Assembly: GCA_946800325.1 (NCBI GenBank)
Contig: OX326961.1
Location: 46,215,415 to 46,279,414, forward strand
DNA: 64,000 nucleotides
Source of the DNA: Luzula sylvatica
Lineage: Eukaryota; Streptophyta; Magnoliopsida; Poales; Juncaceae
Direction of reading: 5' to 3'
The notes under the pieces are model-generated. The model saw nothing but the letters and a program-made list of their open reading frames with translations. It was not told the origin of the DNA and did not search any database. Positions within the stretch are counted from its first letter, which is position 1. Each line of letters begins with the position of its first letter. Shown here in pieces: positions 43,040-54,220 of the stretch. The translations under genes were made by a program, and so were the position numbers.

Positions 43040-45343
43040 ATGTCTCCGACGAGGCGGATTTCGTCAGGGAGGAATAGAAGCGGCGGAATTGCTATTCCGC
43101 CAGCTATTCTCCTTGTTTTCTTGTTTATCATCGCGCCGTCCCTCTTTCTCTTAGACCGAAATGGCGTCGAAGCCCAAATCTCTACTGGTAATCGCGTTTC
43201 TCACTCGATCTATTGCCTTAATTTGAGGAATCCTTGGTTTACTTGTGTATTAATTAGGATTTTGGTAGTTTACTTGGGAGAAATTAACCTCAAAATGCTG
43301 TTGTTATTAGTCTACATTTATGAATCAGGGAAATTTATAATCCAATTTTGCTTTTTTGTTCTGATTTCAGAGGAAAAATATACACATGACTCTAGCAATG
43401 AACTAGCCGTTATACAGCTAAAATCTGCCATAACCAAAGAGGTAATTTTTCTAATCAATTTTCCAAAATTGATTCAACTGTTGAACGATTAATTCTCAGG
43501 TGGTAGATTTAATCCCATATATTCCATTTTATCCCCAAATATTCCATTTAACCCTCTTAACATTTCCATTCAATATAGAAACTAAGCGAGAAGAGGAGAG
43601 AGAAGAGATCAACGGAGGTCGTCCAGCAGGACGACGAAGCCCTAGTGAAGCTCGAAAATGCGGCAATCGAGCGGTCAAAAGCGGTCGACTCTGCCGTCTT
43701 GGGGAAATACAGTATCTGGAGAAAGGAAAACGAGAACGAAAACTCTGAAACCACCGTGAGACTCATGCACGACCAGCTCATCATGGCTAGGGTTTGCTCC
43801 GATCTCGCCAAAGCCAAATCGAAGAGCAATTTGTTTCGAGAGCTCCAAGCAAAGATCAAGGAGACGAAGAAAACCCTAGGCGACGCTACTTCCGACGCAG
43901 ATCTTCACCACAGGTATGAAAATTTGCAAAATAGTCCTTGTATTATGGTTATATTTCAATAAAGCCCCTATACTTCTTTTCGATGCAGCGCGCCGGAGCA
44001 AATCAAAGCGATGGGACAAGTTCTGTCGAAAGCGAGAGAGCAAGTGTACGATTGTGTCCTCTCGACGCGAAGATTGCGCGCAATGCTGCAACCCGCAGAC
44101 AAGGAAGTGCGCATTTTAAAAAAACAAAGCACGTTCTTGAGCCAGTTACAAGCCAAAACAATCCCCAACGCGATCCATTGCCTCTCCATGCGTTTAACAA
44201 TCGATTACTATTTGCTTCCCGTCGAAAAAAGGAAATTTCCTCGAACCGAGAATTTGGAAAATCCCGAACTTTACCATTACGCCCTTTTCTCCGACAACGT
44301 TCTCGCCGCTTCGGTCGTGGTTAATTCCACCATCACGAATGCCAAGGTACGCAAAATCAGTGTCAAATTTCTTTAAAAATAATTAAGGTTTTAAATTTAA
44401 TTGCAAAATTGTTTTTTAGGAGCCGGAGAATCACGTGTTTCATGTGGTGACGGATAAACTAAACTTCGGAGCGATGAACATGTGGTTTTTGCTAAACCCC
44501 CCCGGAGAAGCCACGATTCACGTCGAAAACGTGGACGATTTCAAGTGGCTAAACTCCTCCTATTGTCCCGTGTTGCGTCAATTAGAATCCTCCGCAATGA
44601 AAGAATACTATTTCAAAGACACGACTTCCTCTTCGGGATCCTCCAATTTGAAGTACCGAAACCCTAAATATCTCTCCATGTTGAATCACTTGCGGTTTTA
44701 CCTTCCCCAAGTTTACCCCAAATTGGATAAGATTTTGTTTTTGGACGACGATATTGTCGTGCAGAAGGATTTGACCGGGTTATGGGAGGTGGATCTCAAC
44801 GGGAACGTTAACGGAGCGGTCGAGACGTGTGGGGAGAGTTTTCATAGATTCGATAAGTATTTGAATTTTTCTAATCCTCACATTGCGCGCAATTTCGACC
44901 CCAATGCTTGTGGCTGGGCTTACGGCATGAATATTTTCGATCTCAAGGAGTGGAAAAACAAGGACATTACTGGTATTTACCACAAGTGGCAAACCATGGT
45001 AGGTATATATATTTTTTCCTAATATTTACGAATGTTTTATTTACGTTTTTGTTTTGTTTGTGAATAGAATGCGGATAGGGAGTTGTGGAAGCTGGGGACG
45101 TTGCCACCTGGCTTGTTGACGTTTTACAAGTTGACTCACCCGTTGGATAAGTCGTGGCACGTGTTAGGGTTAGGGTATAACCCGAGCATTGACAGGTCAG
45201 ACATTGATAACGCGGCGGTTATCCACTATAACGGTAATATGAAACCGTGGTTAGAACTTGCGATGACTAAATACCGGCCTTATTGGACCAAGTTTATTAA
45301 GTACGACCACCCTTATATTCGCTCTTGTAATCTCAACGAGTGA
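43040..45343 (+). CDS. GAUT1: polygalacturonate 4-alpha-galacturonosyltransferase, GAUT1-like
   Basis: Golgi GT8 enzyme that adds galacturonic acid from UDP-GalA to homogalacturonan, working with GAUT7 in pectin synthesis. Six exons: 43040-43187, 43371-43441, 43579-43913, 43989-44346, 44420-44998, 45068-45343, giving 588 residues. A type II membrane anchor spans about 19-39 (IPPAILLVFLFIIAPSLFLL). The stem includes KLENAAIERSK. The catalytic part has the metal-binding DDD in LFLDDDIVVQKDL (413-415), NGAVETCGESFHRFDKYLNF, ACGWAYGMN and WHVLGLGYNPS. The end YDHPYIRSCNLNE matches GAUT1, not GAUT4. As I recall, Arabidopsis GAUT1 has about 673 residues; the shortfall lies in the stem between AITKE (end of exon 2) and KLSEKRREKR (start of exon 3). 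Confidence 0.92.
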
Positions 45344-45984
45344 TTTTACGAATATGTCCGGTCAAAATTCCAATTTTGATTCGTTTGTTTGTGGTTATAA
45401 TTTATTCTTTTTCATTGTGTGTTAAATAGTTTCTTTTTCTATATAGTTTTAATTTATTCTTTTCAATTTTCTGTCGAATAGGTTTTTTTTGTTTGGGAGA
45501 AAAGAATTTATATTTGATGATGGGGATTTTCTTTTCAATACTTCAATTTGCTTAAACTTGAAGCACTTTATTTTTTCTGCAAGTATTTATTTATTTAAAT
45601 AAATAGATTTCTTATGGATTGACTATGCTATTATTTAAATAAATAGTATCATAGTTGTGATTAATTATAATCATTATGTTATTGTTTTGGGTCTTCAAAA
45701 CTAATTGATTGACATATGAAATTATATTTAATTACAGTGACAAATCATGACGGGTCTTTTTGTGAGGTAAAAAAAACGTCTATTGAAATTACACTAAAAA
45801 AATGAGGAAAAAAACCACAAAATTTTCAATATTATATTAATAAAATACGTTGAATCATTATCTATATTTATTGTTTGAGTTCATGCAATTTTGTTCTGGT
45901 ACCATGAATATACTTGTTATTGTAGTTCCCTTAATATTACCTCTTTTAAGTATTTTATTGGTATTATTGTAAATTGGTTCTATG
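45344..45984. other. 3' flank of the GAUT1-like gene
   Basis: AT-rich; presumably the 3' UTR and then spacer up to the GATACG-rich element. Confidence 0.5.
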
Positions 45985-46548
45985 CTATGTTGCACGGATA
46001 CGGATACGGATAGCGTATCCGATACGATACGGATACGGATACGGATACGGCTATATAATTATTAATTTAATATATTTATATTATATATAATTAATAAATA
46101 AGTAATAAATTAATAATATTTTTAAATTAAATATCATGACAATAAATAATATCAAGCAAACAATACAAGTATCATAAAACTATCATAAATTTGTTCTAGA
46201 AATATTTTAGAACTAATTTAGAAGTATTCTAGAAGTATCCTATATAATTTATTTAAAAATATTATGGGCCAAAATATATAATGGGCCGAAGTATCCTAAA
46301 TGGAGTATTCCAACCGTATCCTGGACGTATCCCCAGTCGTATCCTGCCGTATCTTGGACGTATCCCCAGTCGTATCCTGCCGTATCCTGACGTATCTCCG
46401 CCGTATCCGAAAAAAATAAATATTAAAATATTCGGATACGCCACGTGACGTATCCGATACGTATTCCGGCCGTATCGCACCCGTATCCGTATCGGATACG
46501 CGTATTCTCAGGATACTTCTGTATTTTTGAAGTATTCGCGTAACATAG
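45985..46548 (-). mobile_element. GATACG-rich TIR repeat, copy 2
   Basis: It begins CTATGTTGCACGGATAC and ends GTATTCGCGTAACATAG, an inverted repeat of 17 bp with four mismatches. It is 564 bp long and oriented opposite to copy 1 (3487-4020). The AT-rich half comes first, then CGTATCC/GATACG words. Both copies share the AAATATATAATGGGCC-like core, which copy 1 carries in the opposite orientation. This is the best preserved of the three copies. Confidence 0.7.
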
Positions 46549-47479
46549 GTTCTCTGTTTTCAATTGATGTGATTGAGTGTAATTGTTTTTGTAGTAACAG
46601 AGGATATGCAATTGCTCCACCGAATCACGGGTTATATTTATATTTATATGGCACTAGAATGTTATGATTTGATATTAGTTGCTTATATATATATTTTGTT
46701 GCTTATTTCGACTACTTTAGAACCTAGATTTATAAATAAATTGTGTGGCAAAAAATACAAAAAAGAAATTCTAGGTGCAAAATCTACGGTCACGGTCAAC
46801 TGTCCAGGCGATCGTCATGAAGTACGAAAAAGAAAGAGAAGAAGCGTCATAATTTCGTTGTGGTTAATGCCACTAGAGAAAGAGAAAATCCGCCATGAAG
46901 AGAAACAAAAATAATGCATTATAATTTGACACATATGCATATAGGTGAATTCTAGATGCAAAATCTACGTACCTAACATTGTTCTTCAATTTTATGATTT
47001 AAATTCATATTATCATTTGTTTTCTTTTATTGTAGTGGTTGACAATTCTTTTGTGAGATCGATTGTTGTATTCTATGAATATGAACTTAAAATACACGTT
47101 AATAATAAAAACACGACACGTGACAGTATGTACTCAAATTATACAAAATTTGATCAAAACTAAAAAATCAAAATGTCACGTGTCGATTTTACATTGATGA
47201 CGTGCACGTAAAAATACATACTTATGAAATGCACAATTTTTTTTCGTTCTCTTTGTCCCTTTGAAATATGACAAAGAATTTTCATCATTAATAAAAAAAA
47301 AACTCATAAAGAAAATCAAGATGTGGGCCGGGTTTTCAAAATAACACGATCCCTTAAATATGATCCGAACCCGATGATAAGATCAGACAGAAATTGATTG
47401 TATCAAATTTTCTTCTTTCTATTCTTCTTCTCTCCACTGACAATTTCTCTCTTTCCTTTGTTCCGAGAAACCAGCAGTA
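46549..47479. other. intergenic and promoter region of the STR12-type gene
   Basis: No gene was found. Two ACACGTGAC/GTCACGTGTC words at about 47116 and 47174 are inverted ACGTG (ABRE/G-box-like) sites about 300-360 bp upstream of the start codon. A TTCTTCTTTCT-rich leader precedes 47480. Confidence 0.45.
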
Positions 47480-49275
47480 ATGGTGAAGCCGCTGTCAATT
47501 ACTTCTCAAATCCTATCTCCTTCAATTTTCGCATCCAATTTCAGAGCCTCAATTTCCTCCTTTTCCTCTAATCGCTCTCGATTCCTTTTCTCCTTTAGAA
47601 AGACCGCAGCTTTCAGACCCATGTTTTCCAATCGACCAATTTCGTTCTCGCCCCGTTCTCCCTTGTCAAATCACGGGTCGTTTATGGTCAACCAGTCGAG
47701 GCTATCTGGAAAAGGTAATGTATAATTGAGGTTTTATTTTACCATCATGGGTAATTCAATTTCTTGCTTGTTTTAAATTTTAATTGACTGAGCCATAATT
47801 ATTTGTCTTGTATTTGATGATTTTTGAAATAGTACGATTTAGTTCTGAATATAGCGGGAGAGAGAACAAGGAGGTTTTAGTGCAGCATTTGCTAGTCGAA
47901 GAAAAGGATCTCAACCTTTTGGTCGAATTGCAGCAAAAAATCTCCACTGGTTTTGTTTTTACCCTTTTCAAAACCTATAGATATTTTTTGCTTCGATATT
48001 TACAATTTGATATTTTTACATTTATTCAGGGGTTGATTTGAGTGATTTAGCCACGGAGCACTCAATTTGCCCATCAAAAGAAAGTGGAGGAATTCTCGGT
48101 TGGATTCGCAGAGGACAAACAGTACGTTTTTCCAAATTCCAAATTCGAAATTCATATTTTTATTTATTTATAACCAAAATAAGTCATAGTTTCAATAATA
48201 TTGTAAAACATAATAAATGCAGGTACCAGAATTTGAGGAAGCGGCATTTAAAGCTCCTCTAGAGCAAGTGGTACGATGCAAAACTAAATTTGGATGGCAT
48301 CTCCTTCAAGTCCTCTCCGAGAGGTATGTATAGTTTGAGGTTATTCATGATATTTTGAGGTTTTCCAGGGATACATATGAAATTCTGCCAACATGATAAT
48401 TACAGAGATGAAAGCGTGCTCGAAGACATTGCACCAGAGGAGCTTCATACGAAATTGCAAGATCCAGATTTTATTAACGAGGCTCAGTTAATCGATGTCA
48501 GAGAACCTGACGAAGTGTTCGTATTAATCTCAATTATTTTTTAGTTTCGTTATTTTGTATTATTAATATTATTATTATTATTTTTGTAGAGCTCGAGCAT
48601 CGTTGCCAGGATTTAAGATGCTTCCGTTGAAACAGTTCGGTACATGGGGAACGGTGATTACTGACGAGTTTGATCCCAAGAAAGAAACTTATGTTCTGGT
48701 GATTATTTTTTGGATAATTATACTACTTCCCCCAAATTCACCCACCAAATCGTGATGGGGTAAGCATGACATCATTTTGTCATGCTTACCAATTCACCCA
48801 CCCAATTTGCACCCAATTAATTAAGCATTCAATTAACACCTAAATAAAATGCAATTAGAAGTCCAATTAATTAACTTCTAATTAAACTAATCGATGGTCC
48901 AATGAATTAATTTTCAATTAAAATGATCAAATTAAAATTACAAAATTAATTGGGGGACATTTTGGGTGCAAATTGGAGCTCCCATTTAGTCGTGATTGAT
49001 GCCTTTCATTTTTTTATAATTTTGATTGTCGATTTGAAAAGGGAATTAATTGTTCGTTTGATTGATTGTTTGGTAGTGTCACCATGGCATGAGATCGATG
49101 CAAGTGGCAAAATGGTTGCAATCACAGGTAGTGATTAATTGAATCATAAATGTGTTACTTAGTTGCAATGAGATATATATGTGTTTGTTTGCAGGGATTT
49201 AAAAAATTGTTTAACGTGGCGGGAGGGATTCATGCGTACTCCGTCCAAGCCGACTCGTCGATTCCTACGTACTGA
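47480..49275 (+). CDS. STR12: chloroplast PpiC (parvulin) - rhodanese protein, STR12 type
   Basis: Two-domain plastid protein: a parvulin-type prolyl isomerase domain followed by a rhodanese domain. Eight exons: 47480-47714, 47833-47949, 48030-48121, 48223-48323, 48406-48516, 48590-48698, 49077-49127, 49195-49275, giving 298 residues, about the length of the Arabidopsis protein as I recall it. The first about 75 residues are Ser/Arg/Phe-rich with few acids, a chloroplast transit peptide. PpiC runs from about 90 to 185 (VLVQHLLVEEKDL, GGILGWIRRGQTVPEFEEAA). Rhodanese runs from about 195 to 295, with IDVREPDEV and the active loop CHHGMRS, cysteine 256. The loop has the six-residue size expected of sulfurtransferases. 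It ends FNVAGGIHAYSVQADSS. Intron 6 contains a foldback element. Confidence 0.93.
48725..48985. mobile_element. foldback element inside intron 6 of the STR12-type gene
   Basis: The outer arms CCAATTTGCACCC (48802-48814) and GGGTGCAAATTGG (48964-48976) are exact inverses. A second hairpin GGTAAGCATGACA/TGTCATGCTTACC occupies 48759-48790. Related layouts occur at about 62260-62610 and 63249-63557. The splice sites of the intron are outside the element. Confidence 0.55.
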
Positions 49276-49842
49276 ATTCGAGTCCGTGAATATTAGAGGT
49301 TCTCGTTTTGTTCATTGTTATGTAGAGTGGATGGGATAAGCTATCATTTTTTTTTCTGGAGCTCTACATGTTGGCGTGTGATTTTTTAATTTTTACATAG
49401 TAATTTTAATTCCTGAATTCTTTTGGCCTTTTTAGTGAGAAATATTGCATAAACTTGAAAGAGAACCAACTTTGAAAAATTTGCATAAGATGAAAATATA
49501 TATTTAATAGCTTGAGTTTTATGCGAGAGGTGGAAGAAACGCGAGGCAGGAATAGAGGACAAAACATGTTTGAGGTTTGAGTAAAAAATAATTAGAGACA
49601 TTGTTTGGCCATTCAAATTTGTATTCGTTGATTCAATTAGATTTAAAATTATGATTAATGTAAATAAACCAGACCTCAAAACTGGAAAAATAAACATCCA
49701 TTATGCTATTTCGATGATTCCTTCATTCCACCAGGCCGCCGAGTGTAGGAGAAATATACATATGGGCCGTTTATTCTATAATAACTTCAAAATAGAAGTG
49801 GAAAAATAAATATGAGGGCCTTTTTTCAAAAAACATTGAAAG
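49276..49842. other. 3' flank of the STR12-type gene
   Basis: AT-rich. No gene is supported; probable 3' UTR at the left edge. Confidence 0.5.
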
Positions 49843-49915
49843 TGGAGGTGCGGGGAATCGAACCCCGTGCCTCTCGCATGCGAAGCGAGCGCTCTACCAT
49901 ATGAGCTACACCCCC
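49843..49915 (-). tRNA. tRNA-Ala (anticodon CGC)
   Basis: A 73-nt minus-strand tRNA: acceptor GGGGGTG pairs with CACCTCC (one G-U type pair), followed by discriminator A. The D-arm starts GCTCATATGGTAGAGC. The anticodon arm is CTCGC-TTCGCAT-GCGAG, giving anticodon CGC, which reads GCG (alanine). The T-arm is CGGGG-TTCGATT-CCCCG. There is no intron. A TTTTTT pol III terminator follows about 10 nt downstream (about 49821-49831). Confidence 0.96.
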
Positions 49916-51450
49916 GTTGTTGTTTCCTACCAAGGCATTTTATATTTCTTTGCATTACAACGTTAAATGGTAGCTTTGTTTCTGTCTTTATTGCTCGCCA
50001 GGTCACCAAGAAAAAAATCTAATCCATTACATCCAAGTTCAATTAACAAATAATCATTTGGTAGTACCCTCTTCCTCCACGGCTCCACATCATAATGATG
50101 GATCAGCACATACATCATAAAGCATGGGTTCCGTGTACCACTTCGCCGTATCGCTTGTGTAGCTAACTCATTTTTGCCCATAATAAACAATACTTATAAT
50201 AATGGAGATAAAAGAAAAAAAAATTGGAACAACTAACTAAATAGCTGATATAATATAAACATAAAATTAAGATTAGACATAGTATAATTTCATAGAATAT
50301 TTATGTTATATTGAAATATTAATCATTAACTCTTGAATTAAATAATTGATCGGTACCACAAAATATTGGTACTTTATTTTTTTTTTTCCAAATAAATTGG
50401 TCTCTATTTAAAGTTTAAACAAGGAAAAATTCTAAGACAAGACATTTCAAACAAATTGCATGCCTTCAAAAAAAATTAGGACCTTGAATTTGTGTAGACT
50501 GTGTAGCTCTGTTCTCGTGAAAAATAAAAATAAAAAACGAGAATAAAAAGAAAATAAAAACGAGATGTTATATGACATGATTTACTTAGTTGGCTCAGAG
50601 TAATCTGAAACTTGCACTAATTGTCTTTCATTGTTTTATGTTTTCATTGTATTTTTTTTATTTTCTTTTCCTGATCTTTTCGGTCGGAATCTACAATGAT
50701 TGTCTCCATATACTCTTGAACCAAAGACTATATCACTTGCTGGCAGTACTCATATATATAATTTACTTAGGAAATTTGAGAATGTAATTTTTCATATCAA
50801 TACTTATTTTTGTTTAAATTTGAATCACTTTATTTCTTACACAAAGACATATCTTATAGGAGAATTTTATAAATAAAAATAATAAAATACTTGATTAATT
50901 AAATAAATCTTTTATATTTATGTTATTATTTGAATAGTATCATAAATTATGACTTATGATTAACTATAATCAACATGTTATTATTTTGAATTTTTTAATT
51001 TACTAAAATCGATTTACTAAATGTTATTTAATTGCGTCCGAATTAAAAATTGTTTATCGAACTTGTTAAATAAGTCGAAATAAAATAAATATTTTATTTG
51101 AAACCAGACCTACACACCATCTATCTATGCACGTAAATAAGAATCGCCACAGAAAAATCAGCATTCTCGTTACCATGACTACTAAATTAACAATTATTTA
51201 TATCATTTGACTTCATTCCCGTGACAACGAAACCCAACTAACTATTTATACAACAAATTATAAACAAAACAAATAATCATACTTTTTATTACAAACGCAA
51301 CATTATTATTACGGGTTTCAAGGAAATAACATTAATCTAATAAAGATAAAACTAGTATTTACCATTTAAAAACAAGTCCGGTTATAAATGCAGGTCCACT
51401 AGGCTCGGCCAGTGACGATCATTTTGAAGGGTCTTGTATGATATATAATA
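49916..51450. other. gene-free stretch
   Basis: No coding sequence is supported. A minus-strand frame at 49963-50190 lacks family features. The rest is AT-rich. Confidence 0.45.
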
Positions 51451-51920
51451 TATGTTGCACGAATACAGATACGAATATCGTATCCGACACGATACGGATA
51501 CGAAAATACGATAATTTCCAAAAAAAATTATAAGATACGATACGGCAATTATATGTAATATTTTATTATTTATTAATTATTAATTATAATTTATATATTT
51601 AATATTTTTATATATTATGTATTTGACGTAAATATATTAAAATTTTGTTTTACATAGATAATTTCTTATTAAGTAAATGATTATTATATTTAGTTATTTA
51701 TTTATATGTATTACTCATTTATTTCGATTTCAAATTTTTAATTTTAATTTTCAAGTATATTTATTTATACGTTAAAAGTATCCAACAAGTATCCGGAAGT
51801 ATCCGAGAAGTATTCGTTATTATTTTAAAATAAAATATTCGGATACGTCACGTGGAGTATCGATACGTATCCGACGAGTATCTGACGAGTATCAATATCC
51901 GATACGGTATCTGAATGCAG
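51451..51920 (-). mobile_element. GATACG-rich TIR repeat, copy 3 (decayed)
   Basis: It begins TATGTTGCACGAATAC like copy 2 and contains CGTATCCGACACGATACGG, then a long AT-rich part, then CGTCACGTGGAGTATCGATA matching the GCCACGTGACGTATCC core of copy 2. Its right end is lost near 51920. Confidence 0.6.
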
Positions 51921-52314
51921 TTTTCTTTTCCAAATGCATTTCCATGAATGGAAAAAAAATCCTATAATCGCTAAAAAATCGTTGCTGCTGCAACTTGCGC
52001 CCAGTGTACTATTGCTTTCAAAAATGCAAAAAGATGTAATTCTAAGATATTAAAAGAGCCTTTTTTATATTATTAAACTTAAAAAAATTGGTGTTTATAA
52101 TCTTTTTTTGTAAATAATAATTAATCGTCCATTCTCGACATAAGTTTCGAGTCATCCAAAATTTGTGACCGCCCTTCAAAATCTAAGTATCTTATTTATT
52201 TTTTCGAAACATACAAAATATAAAAAATATTCAAATTTCCATACCTCTAATTTGTTAGATAAATATAATATTACAGATTTTTTATAGGCAAGCAAATATA
52301 ATATATTTATTTTG
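51921..52314. other. spacer before the LINE
   Basis: AT-rich; nothing recognised. Confidence 0.5.
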
Positions 52315-52444
52315 TGGAGGATAAATATTTTTTTGCATAAAGACCCTTAGGCTATATTAAAACAAACAATGTCACATTACATAAAGTGGAATTACGCATA
52401 AATACATAACTATGAAAATCGGCTTCTAAACGAACGTTGAGCTT

Positions 52445-54086
52445 TTACGAAAGAAAATCACAACCGTGATAGGAAACTTTATCAATTCTTGCTTTGCGAG
52501 CTAGCACGTTCGCCTTCGTGTTGTCCCTTCTCGATATATGATAGAAATGCCACCCATCTTCATCCTTAATCATAGCTCGGCCATCTTGAAGTTCAAAATA
52601 TAATTTCCAATCCATGTCATGAGTGAGATTCTTCATGGCTCGGATGATTGAGATATTATCACACAGAATTGCACAAGACTTAATTTTTGACGATTTAAGA
52701 TGATGTAGCGCCTCTATACAACAAGCCTTTAATTCCGAATGAAGAGGAGAAATGGCTTGAGTATATATACTCGCACAAAACGTGACCTCCGAGCCCCTTG
52801 TAACTACAACGTCCAAACCCGTACCATCTTCAGTCCATGAACCGTCGACATGGCATGTAAATTCCTCATCTCCAATGAAATCGTTCGTGGGAGCAATGAT
52901 GCTTATATCCTGAAACGGGTTATTTGCTTTGGTGATCCCAAGGGCTATGCGAGTAATTGTCGAAGGGGTATGTTGAATATTTTGGAAAATAAATTCGCAT
53001 CGACCTTTCCAAATGGCCCATAAGGTATTGGCAAAAATGTCAAATTGTGTTTCATTGAGGTTTTTGCTTAGATGGAAGATTATCTCTTTGGACTCACCAT
53101 TAATATTATCGACTCGCAAGCTAAGGAGAGATATGAACCAAACTAACTTCGATTGTGGACATAAAAATGCCATATGTAAGATGTCTTCGTCTTCATTTAA
53201 ACAACGCTTACAAGTCGTGAGAATAGAGCTAATTCGTCGATGAAGATTTATGTTAGTTGGGACGGCATTTAAGCAAACCCGCCAAAAAAAAACGGCCACC
53301 CGAGGCGAAATTATTTTATTGCGCCAAATAATGGCCCGTTTTTTTCCGGATTCGGGTTGGATTGTTTGTGGGCTCGGGTGCAGATGACGGTACGCGCTTT
53401 TGACCGAGAATACACCATTAGTTTCAAGAGTCCACACCAACTTATCTCGTTGGAGAAGAGAGGATGTCGAGATGAGTGTATTTTCGAGGATGTCAAGCGT
53501 TTTAGACGCCCCAAAAAATTCAAGGAGAAGCGGTACATTCCAACAAACCGACTCAAAATCAATGAAATCGGAAACAAACATATTGCAGTGCTGGAGATTT
53601 TGAGGGGCATCATTCTCCCAATGCCGGTACCATGGTGATCCGATCGCCGAGCAAGATTCACCATTCCCAATTATCCATTTGATATTGTCTTTGAAGTGGA
53701 TTCTTTGATCAATAAGACTTCTCCAAAATTTCGTAGCGAGACCTCGGCGTTTCGTGTGCCAAATGGTATTGTGGGGGAAGTATTTAGCCTTAAGAATGTT
53801 AACCCATGGTTTATTGATATTGGAGATTAAGTATCAAAGACTTTTTTTGAATAAGAGCTTGATTGAAACTGAATAAGTTGCGAATTCCCAAACCGCCTTC
53901 CAATTTCGGTCGCGACAATTTCTCCCATTTGCAAAGCGCAAGAAATCGACGAATGATTCTAGTAATTTTCAATAGGGTATTTTTTTTGGTAAAATCTCCG
54001 TGGACATCGTGTAAACCGGTATAGCTTGAAGAACGGATTTTATGAGGACTAGGCGACCAGCATGCGAAAGCGTTTGGATTTTTCAA
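52445..54086 (-). pseudogene. LINE 3' part: zf-RVT and RNase H domains, frameshifted
   Basis: After the stops, the coding continues in shifted frames. Around 53900-53830 KLSRPKLEGGLGIRNLFSFN is visible, with at least two frame changes between 54086 and 53600. From 53581 to 52445 the frame is open: VWTLETNGVFSVKSAY, then a zinc-binding region (SPRVAVFFWRVCLNAVPTN, CKRCLNEDEDILHMAFLC), then RNase H with CHVDGSW, SELKA, CDNIS. The last motif reads TKANVLARKAR where a D is usual (ADVLA). It ends at 52445, about 110 bp before the A tail. Confidence 0.85.
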
Positions 54087-54220
54087 CCGGACAGTTGGTT
54101 TTGCACTTGTTGGATGAGATTATGCGTATTTAGTGTACCATTTTTACGGATATAAATCCCAAGGTATCTTTCAACTTCGTCCGCCCTAGTACCACCTAAG
54201 ATAGTGAGTACCTCATCTTG

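Noticed and set aside
43968..44324. Several long frames on both strands over GAUT1 exon 4
   Set aside because: Shadows of the GAUT1 frame, which alone gives the conserved GT8 protein.
49276..50200. Possible extra exon of the STR12-type gene or a small gene at 49963-50190
   Set aside because: The rhodanese domain is complete with a stop at 49273-49275, and the 50 kb frame shows no family feature.
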